Source: Albifimbria verrucaria
Taxonomy: Eukaryota; Ascomycota; Sordariomycetes; Hypocreales; Stachybotryaceae
Direction: 5' to 3'
NCBI GenBank assembly: GCA_020081605.1
Contig: JAHREC010000004.1
Coordinates: 85,608-149,607, forward strand
Length of the DNA stretch: 64,000 bases
Below the pieces are notes generated by a model, which searched no databases, was not told the DNA's origin, and worked only from the letters and a program-made list of their open reading frames with translations. Position 1 is the first letter of the stretch. Every line of letters starts with the position of its first letter. Of this stretch, positions 57,498 through 64,000 are shown in pieces. Both the position numbers and the translations under genes were made by a program.

Positions 57498-58012
57498 GTT
57501 TCAAATGGGATGAAAGAAGGCCCACAATGATTCACATCTACAGGGTATCCGAATCCTGACGATTGCCATTCTGACCCCAGCTTCATCTTATCAATGCTTA
57601 CCGGCTTCAATCTTTTGGTAACTTCAGGGCAGCCAAGGTGTGTGTCGCGGAAGACTCCCGGACGAGCCCATTTTGGCGTAGCTTGTCAGCTAAGCGACCA
57701 AAGCACAACCCCTGCGAAAGTTCTGAGGGACTGGGTCTTGAGGTCGGCCCTGGGGAGGGGGAGACGCCATCAGGACGACCGGTAATAACCAAATCTTATG
57801 GAGGGTGGTCTTGATGTGGTATGGGTTATGATCCGTCTCTCGGAGATAGCTATGGCTTAGCAATGCATCATACATATGCACCCCCACCGTCCCCTTGGTC
57901 GCTGCGTTGCATATAATGGTCCTTTCTGCCTCTTCTTGATATCTCTAGCCTACACTCGATTCGCCCCATTCGAACCAATACCCAATCGCTTAAATCCTCC
58001 CTATCAGTCAAA

Positions 58013-58455
58013 ATGGGCTCGTATATCCTTGTGCCTATCATTCTAGCAGTGGTTGTCGTTATTCCTAGCCTCGGTGTGTTTGCTGGCTTCAAAATATCTA
58101 AGTGGCGGCAGTCAAAATTGGCACCCGATAGGGAAAGAGGTATGAACCTCCGCTGTTGGTGGAATAAAAACATGCTGACAGGTTGTTGACAGACACCAAC
58201 GTTGCAGTATCATCCCTTGCTGCGAGCAGGTTCAATGTTCCGGTGCGTCCGGAACCAGGAACCTCGACAGCAAAACCGGCGGCAAGCAGCCCATTGTGGC
58301 AACCCACCGGTCAAGTCAACCATGCTGGTTCAGCTAGCCGTCTCCAGACCATACAGAACTGGCTACAGAGTGTCGTAAGTCGTCTGCCGACACGAAACTT
58401 CAACTCGCTTCCTGCCAATGCGGACAATGGTCCCAAGAGCTTCATGGATTGTTGA
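58013..58455 (+). CDS. Small single-pass membrane protein, spliced, 129 aa
   Basis: ATG at 58,013 (AAAATGG). Exon 1 (58,013-58,139) joins exon 2 (58,193-58,455) across a 53 bp intron with a GTATGA donor, a TGCTGAC branch-like motif and a TTGACAG acceptor; the phase-1 junction keeps the frame. Residues about 4-28 form one hydrophobic segment (YILVPIILAVVVVIPSLGVF), followed by a basic KWRQSK stretch, which predicts the rest in the cytosol, or an uncleaved signal anchor. The rest is Ser/Pro/Ala-rich and low-complexity up to a helix-like LQTIQNWLQSVVSRL, ending FMDC. No family recognised. Confidence 0.6.
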
Positions 58456-59590
58456 AAAAGTTTACGGTGGTGGTTGCAATCAGTGAGCGAAAGGGCATTA
58501 GGATGTTGAAATAGCTACCTTATCTACTTTTCCATTGTATTTACTCTATCTTGATATTCCCTTCGCAATGAATGTGCTGCCAGGGCTAAAGGCTCTTTCC
58601 TCGGCCTGGCCTTGTCTAGTTGTAGCTGGTAACTACGTCAATTGTCACTTGTGGCGAGCAAATGTGAGTTTGGGTGAGCGTGTATCGACCGGGAATTTCT
58701 GAGCTCGCGTCCAGACTTACTTTAGACATAAATCGCGAGTTAAGCCATAGGCCGGGATGCATCTCGGCCTCTGAGGCAACCTCTTTGTAAAGGAAACTAG
58801 TGAACGCTGCCGACATTGTGACACCGACCGGAGAGATCCGCAACGACATCAGGAGTGTCGGGTCGCAACTCTGATAGCTGACGCAATCCTAGGGGTCGAT
58901 ATCGGCGCAGGTTCGCCTCTGCTTGGCGGCATCGCCCTCGTAATAGAGACTGCCGTGTCAGAAGCACTCGCGCAGCTACAGAGCCGGAATATATGCGTTT
59001 CTGTATGGACAGCAAGATTCGGCCTCGTTACAGTTTTACAGCGGACGTGGCATTGGCGGATGCGAGTTGACGCCCATTGGTTAGTGTTTGTTAACAACGG
59101 AAAGCTACTCGCCATCTCAATGACGGGGCGTCTTGAACGGCGAGCCCCTGAATCGAAAGATGCTGGGCGAGCCTGACTGCTGGTCTGCGGGTTCTTGGTC
59201 GCCGAGAGAGCCAAGGACTGAAGGTATGCCATGAATAGTGTCGCCCGGGAGCGGTAGTGCAGGTATTTGCAAGCGGAATAACCACGCCATTCCTGTTTCA
59301 TGACGTTCGACTGACTGCAAGACACAGCTGACTCCTCTCACTTGAGTTATCATCTCTCTGTGCTCTCTCCTCTAGCGTGCCACAACAGCGCTAGACGTAT
59401 TGGGCGCAGTCTTCAGGTTACCAATAGGATGACCTCCGGTTGTCTGGCTTATGTGTGTGGATACCGGCAAGCTGGGAAAAGTTAACGTGGGGGTTGAGTA
59501 TACAGGGCTCCTGAGAACAAGCATGTCCAAAACCAATAACAGCACGGTCATAGATGATATCCGACCACGCAGAGACGAAATTTTGCAAGG
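58456..59590. other. No firmly supported gene; one plus-strand frame noted
   Basis: A plus-strand frame from about 58,830 to 59,176 reads protein-like (ADAILGVDIGAGSPLLGGIA, then TVLQRTWHWRMRVDAHWLVF). It has an ATG only at 58,955 and overlaps an equally long minus-strand frame (59,325-58,849). I cannot choose between them, and neither has a recognised domain. Confidence 0.3.
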
Positions 59591-59598
59591 ATCCTGGG

Positions 59599-59810
59599 TA
59601 TATAAGAGGGCTACTTTCGCAGGTCTGACCAAGAAGCAGTTCTTTCCACAAATATTTCTACCTGCTTTCATTGTTCAAAATACCCGTTTTCTCGACAACC
59701 AACGACTTACAATGGCCCGAGGCCCCTACGACACAACAGGTGTGATCAAGCCTAACAATCCAAAGCCCCCGGCCTGGCAAATAAAACCTTACTTGCTCGC
59801 CTATATATAG
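59599..59810 (+). promoter_or_regulatory. TATA box followed by a 32-codon ORF
   Basis: TATATAAG at 59,599-59,606 is followed, after a pyrimidine/A-rich leader, by an ATG at 59,712 (ACAATGG, good fungal context) opening 32 codons (MARGPYDTTGVIKP...). The layout looks like an authentic promoter and start, but the coding part is very short. A GTGTGA donor-like site follows nine codons in, without a clear downstream exon. It may be a gene whose body was lost, or a very small gene. Confidence 0.3.
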
Positions 59811-60239
59811 GGCTGTTGGTACGTTGGACCGTCGCCAAATTGCACGCCTAGACTGACCAACATGCTGGCGCAGCAAGATAAGATGAGCAGCTGATAGACT
59901 AGACGTCGAAGGCCTCTGATGGGAAACTCACTACTCCGGCGAGGGACTGGGTCCATTTTGTAATATAGTGGGAATAGAATATATGTTTAGATTGGCGGTA
60001 CATGCCCTCTTGCCGTGCCGTTTCCTTTTGCTTCTCGTAGAACTCGTCCAAGCTTCGAAGTCATATCCCACCTTAGGTTGTCTCGGAAGCAGTATGTATC
60101 GCTTCAAGCAGCCAAATATGATACGATGCCGGGAGCGGTGTGTCCATCTGGTCTTACGCAAACCCGTAAGCACGAAAGGTTTGTGTTTGTGTTAAGATTA
60201 TTGATGTGATCCGTGAAGCTTTGACACAACGGGTCGTCG

Positions 60240-60830
60240 CGAGGCATTGGCTCCTGCCTGCCGAAGTCAGCTGACGCTCGAGGATTTTGACTATGGTATG
60301 TGCCACAAGTCTAGACCCTTGATGGTGTAAGTCACTCAATGTTGAAGCTAGAAGAAGCGCTGCCATTAGGCTGCCGTGGGTTACCGTCACCGTCTGTTTC
60401 CTTGAGCTACCGCCCGCCGGGAGGTCCCTGTGTCGTCTAAGACAGCTATCTTTTACCACAATCCACCAGGATGAAGACACAAACCAGGAGATCAGATTTG
60501 AGCCATACCTACCACGGTCTCGCACCACAATCTATCCCGGTCTCCTTATCAAGCAGCTCTTCTTACAAGACTGGGCCTAATCAGGCGTACTGAAGTAAGT
60601 GCTCAGCCTTATCTGTAGTTCAACGACTCGTCTCGTGATGCAGGCTCTGCGTACCTCTCATGAACCAGCCTTAAAAGTCTATCCTGAGTAAACTCCACAG
60701 GTAGATGGATTGGCGATGATAAACACCAATAAGGACAATCTGCGCTTGATTGTGCACGGACTCATAGAAACCGGGGACCAGAAGCGCTTCGCCAACGTCC
60801 TCCTGCTGTGGCAGGATGCAGTATGATGCG
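60240..60830 (+). other. Possible exon pieces of an unannotated spliced gene
   Basis: Several plus-strand stretches look coding although no single long ATG frame exists: LTLEDFDY ending at a GTATGT donor (about 60,295); a long frame through FLELPPAGRSL and IRFEPYLPRSRTTIYPGLLI to about 60,580; a GTAAGT donor at about 60,596; and GLAMINTNKDNLRLIVHGLI with TGDQKRFANVLLLWQDAV at 60,700-60,825. The minus strand over 60,680-60,900 is also open. I could not build a consistent gene. Confidence 0.25.
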
Positions 60831-61290
60831 ACCTCCTCCGTACCTGTGCACGGTAGTGGTCAGGCCGGAAACCGGGAAGGTTGTCGTCTCTCGGAACTGG
60901 CATTGAGCAAAGCGTGCCAGTCCGGCGTCAAGTGGCGAGTCGTCATGACAGACGTGATGCTTAGGGTCATGAGAAGCGACCGTAGACAGGCACCATCGCC
61001 GTGATTATATCGCGGAGGAAAGCGTAAGCGCAGAAGGCGGCTCCGCTCATGGTGCCGCCGAGAATCTCCCACATGCTAGAAGTGCGACATCAAGTGCGGT
61101 CGTCGCTGCTAGTTTCCGTGACGATCGCTTGGTGTTGCGTTGGCCTGCTGGTGGTCAAGGGGCGCCGGAGACATCCCTCTTAGATCGAGAGTTGCGATGC
61201 TGTTGAACGACTGAATAATTTGCGATATTGGGGCTCCATGTCGCTAATAACGGTTCTAGCTCGGCGAAGAAGTGCCCTTAAACAAATACT

Positions 61291-61647
61291 ATGAGTGGTA
61301 GCAATCGGATACTCGTTGACCTCTGCCGCCAGCTGGATAATCCATCATTCATGCATCCTGGTCTGGGGCTGGATGCGATGGTCCAGAAAAGTTGCTATAT
61401 CGCAGAAAACCCCAGAAATGCCACTTACAACATCCGGGAGGCTATCATTGTGTTCGAATCGTTCGCTGACATCGCGTGCAACATACCAGCCAAGATTTTA
61501 GCGTCGAGGTCATTTGGAGCACCATATCATCCTGACCCGCCCCCAAGCGGTTTCTGGGATATAGGGCTGAATCCCCACACGACAGGTGTTGGCATGATCA
61601 GCGTGGACGAACGCTTACCAATTATACATTGTTTGAGCCCTCGCTGA
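61291..61647 (+). CDS. Hypothetical ORF, 118 aa
   Basis: ATG at 61,291; mixed composition with possible folded segments (REAIIVFESFADIACNIPAK). No domain, signal peptide or neighbour relation recognised. Could be a chance frame. Confidence 0.3.
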   Translation: MSGSNRILVDLCRQLDNPSFMHPGLGLDAMVQKSCYIAENPRNATYNIREAIIVFESFADIACNIPAKILASRSFGAPYHPDPPPSGFWDIGLNPHTTGVGMISVDERLPIIHCLSPR

Positions 61648-62078
61648 ACACTTTCATGATTAAAACCGCCGACATCACCACCAGATAGCTCTGCGCTAGT
61701 GATTCGATTGATGCATTACTTATTTTCTTCAGCTGTCTTAGCTGGGACAATCAGGGTGCCATACTTTCTTGACTACGCCGGGACTCTGGGTGTGGCCATG
61801 GGATGGCTTGAAATAAATCTAGTCAAGCATGGCATGACGGCGGCGAGGACGATAATGGTTCGTGTAATCGTGGCTTCTAACAAGTTTTAAGCTGAAGCAT
61901 CTAGCCCTTCTTGCCGAAGGTGTGACCTTGGTATTTACAAGCGGTCCCGAGGCACTAATCCCTGCCGACCGCTATGTGTGCGATAGAAAGATATTTCTTT
62001 CGAACTGACAGGTGCCAGAAGGCCAAGATTCGCCCTAAGTGAACAACGAAGGGGTTAATTCTTTGACCCCAGGAGAAT

Positions 62079-62510
62079 ATGTCCATCAAGAGACAACGGT
62101 TGAATAGCAATGAGGCACATCATGATTGGGGACTTACGAGGGAAGAGATCGACAGCGCCGCGGACGAGTGGTTCCTGATTTATCACCTGCGTAGCATCAA
62201 CGAGAACAGCGGCAGGGCACTGATACCTGTTCCCTTTGACTCTGGCTTACACCTCCGCCCGGTGTGCGGCTCGACGGAAGTCATGCGGCCAACTGCCCCA
62301 GATGAATCACTTTGCGAGATGCCAGCCATGAGCAGCAGGGCCAATCGTCCAAACAGATGTGTCTCGAAGATGTATCAACAGACTGAGAGAGATGTGGTGT
62401 GGGACCAACGCGAAGGCGAGAATTGGGGAGACGGATCTCACGCCGTGTGCCGAATTGACTTCAGCGCTCTAACTGGTTATCTGACACAAGAGCCACAACT
62501 CTCGACGTGA
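62079..62510 (+). CDS. Hypothetical ORF, 143 aa
   Basis: ATG at 62,079. It has a basic N-terminus (SIKRQR), then an acidic helix-like part (LTREEIDSAADEWFLIYHLR) and a polar C-terminal half. No membrane segment or known domain. It stands alone, with no neighbour that suggests a role. Confidence 0.35.
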   Translation: MSIKRQRLNSNEAHHDWGLTREEIDSAADEWFLIYHLRSINENSGRALIPVPFDSGLHLRPVCGSTEVMRPTAPDESLCEMPAMSSRANRPNRCVSKMYQQTERDVVWDQREGENWGDGSHAVCRIDFSALTGYLTQEPQLST

Positions 62511-64000
62511 ATCGGGTTAAAGAAAGCCAACTAGCTTGGCATCGGGATTCTTCAAGCATTTGATGACCTTGCTGAGTCAACGCATCGCTTCATAATTTTG
62601 CCTACGTTGGGTGTGTTGTTAAAGTTTGACTCTCGCTCTTTTTGACACCCAAGTTCCAATTAGTGAACATCTCTTTCTCTTGCCTTTCAGTCCATATCTG
62701 ATTCGCAAACAGATTTTCGTGATTGAAGATCAATCGACACCCGAACGACACCCGAAAGACTTTCTTGGAGCCAAACCGGACCTGGCAAGCGATAGGCGAC
62801 GATAGTATGTCATGGTAAAATTGATATATAGCCTGATTCTTATCCCAATTAGCCAGATGCCGTGGCGAATAGCAGGCTTGAATCCCGGCTGCATCATGTC
62901 CTTAGGCCTAAGATGATGTGCACGGGGCGGCCTGTACCACGGTATCGTCAGGGACCGATTGGGAGGAGCATATACCACTTCTACAAAGGGGCCGCCCATA
63001 TGGCCATGAATGCGACGAGAAAGCTCGGCTAGGTAGTTGGTCAAGGTGACCATATAGTGATGTGATATACACTTGGCAAAGGAAGCTTGGATGAATGTTT
63101 GAGAATTCTGTACCCCACTCTTTCAACGGATGCTGATTGTAAGAAAGCATGAATAGAGCGATGCAATGGCCTGGGATTCTGTGAGCTTAAGCCGGCCAAA
63201 AGGATAGTAGGTATCTGTATCGTGTGTTTGACACATCTTCGGATATACAACAGCTAGAAGAGCGATCAACCGGCCCCATGAATGCATTAGACCTTGTAAG
63301 TTGTGTTAGCTTTGTTGGAAGGGCCGAAGTATGGCATTAAAGTATCAAGAGGCTCTTGATAGGCAATACTAACCAGTCGTACGAGAGGTTGGCTCTGTTT
63401 CCACTGCGCTCGGCGAGCGAATGCGGTGGGCGAAAGAACCGAGATAATAGGGGGCCGCCGCGATGCCTTTCAGCAAGATGCTGGGGTTGGCTGAGCACGA
63501 CGTCCGAGCTACCGATGTTGCCCGAAATGACGATGTGTTGGTCACCTCGGACCATGGCACTAGCCGTTCGTTTGAAGCGCGTCGTAGACTAACCAAGAGT
63601 TGTAGCGTGCGTGATGGGTTGATGCTGTAAAACAGTAAGAAACTGCCTTGAACTCTATGTTATGTGTCGTCACAGCTAGTAGAGAACCCACCGCGGTCAC
63701 TCTCAGTGACCACCCACCTTCTTGGTTGTGCTTTACATTACCAACGAGGCTTGGAAGTGTTCTTAAGTGAAAGTCAGTGATCAGAGTCGGACCTTCCGAT
63801 CATGTCATCACGGTCCCACATGACTAGACCAGAATGGTACTTCCGCTATCCCCGGACGACCAGAGAGAAGAGAGGGTGGAGGGAAGGGGGTAGGAGCCCC
63901 GAGTGTCGTATGCCCCATGATTCAGGGGTGGCATGAACCATAATGACCCCTGTCAAGCCTACCACCGAAATGCGTAGCACCGAGAGTCCAAGCTGGGATT
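62511..64000. other. No supported gene
   Basis: Short frames on both strands (for example 62,730-63,053 minus, 63,356-63,592 plus, 63,369-63,596 minus) lack domains and overlap each other. Nothing further recognised up to the window edge. Confidence 0.4.

Noticed and set aside
57029..57610. 193-codon minus-strand gene
   Set aside because: A plus-strand frame with an ATG covers the same region and neither has a domain; listed only as an undecided ORF.

Overview
The window is nuclear DNA of a filamentous ascomycete (Pezizomycotina). Three things point there. A very long AT-saturated tract carries repeat copies that differ by C-to-T and G-to-A changes, the footprint of repeat-induced point mutation (RIP). 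The genes have 49-182 bp introns with GTAAG-type donors and CTAAT/CTGAC-type branch sites. One gene belongs to a fungal-only transcription factor family (Fungal_trans_2). The species cannot be fixed from the sequence. The genome is bipartite: an AT-rich, gene-free compartment joins, across a sharp boundary near 29,470, a compartment of ordinary base composition that holds few genes and many relics.

Positions 1-29,470 are a repeat graveyard with no usable reading frame. Still readable in it are: a Ty3/gypsy reverse transcriptase fossil on the minus strand (about 12,540-12,030); three copies of a terminal-inverted-repeat element (7,650-8,193; 24,409-24,808; 26,523-27,089) with a related empty site near 11,020; a 1.3-1.4 kb direct repeat (8,570-9,990 and 20,180-21,470) whose end may be an ankyrin-repeat fossil; an inverted pair (6,970-7,145 and 16,353-16,480); long microsatellites; and a small unmutated island at 10,018-10,205. 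Inverted copies of one element lie at 2,265-2,555 and 29,545-29,740, the right copy exactly at the compartment boundary.

Positions 29,741-48,900 have normal composition but are mostly decayed. A coiled-coil gene is broken by stops and frameshifts (33,540-36,100), and a second fragmentary coding relic lies at 44,640-46,320. The one clear conserved gene is a five-exon transcription-factor-like gene on the minus strand (38,538-40,943), with an apparent one-base deletion in exon 4. A 255 bp MITE flanked by TA lies at 42,487-42,741.

Positions 48,915-54,072 are the most interesting part: a cluster of lineage-specific genes. It starts with an intact 718-residue protein apparently derived from a pogo/Fot1-type transposase that seems to have lost its catalytic residues and gained a 90-residue tandem duplication. 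Then come two small minus-strand genes, a 16-unit 13 bp minisatellite ending 6 bp before a start codon, two plus-strand genes overlapping by ATGA, and a small spliced minus-strand gene whose stop region overlaps the end of the last plus-strand gene.

Positions 54,968-56,914 are a three-layer transposon nest: a TA-flanked inverted-repeat element, a long palindrome inside it, and a 586 bp solo LTR with a 5 bp target duplication inserted in one palindrome arm. From 56,915 to 64,000 there is one small spliced membrane-protein gene (58,013-58,455) and several weak candidate ORFs.

I did not find a classical defence, biosynthetic or CRISPR-like system. The best candidate for something undescribed is the 48.9-54.1 kb cluster built around the transposase-derived protein.
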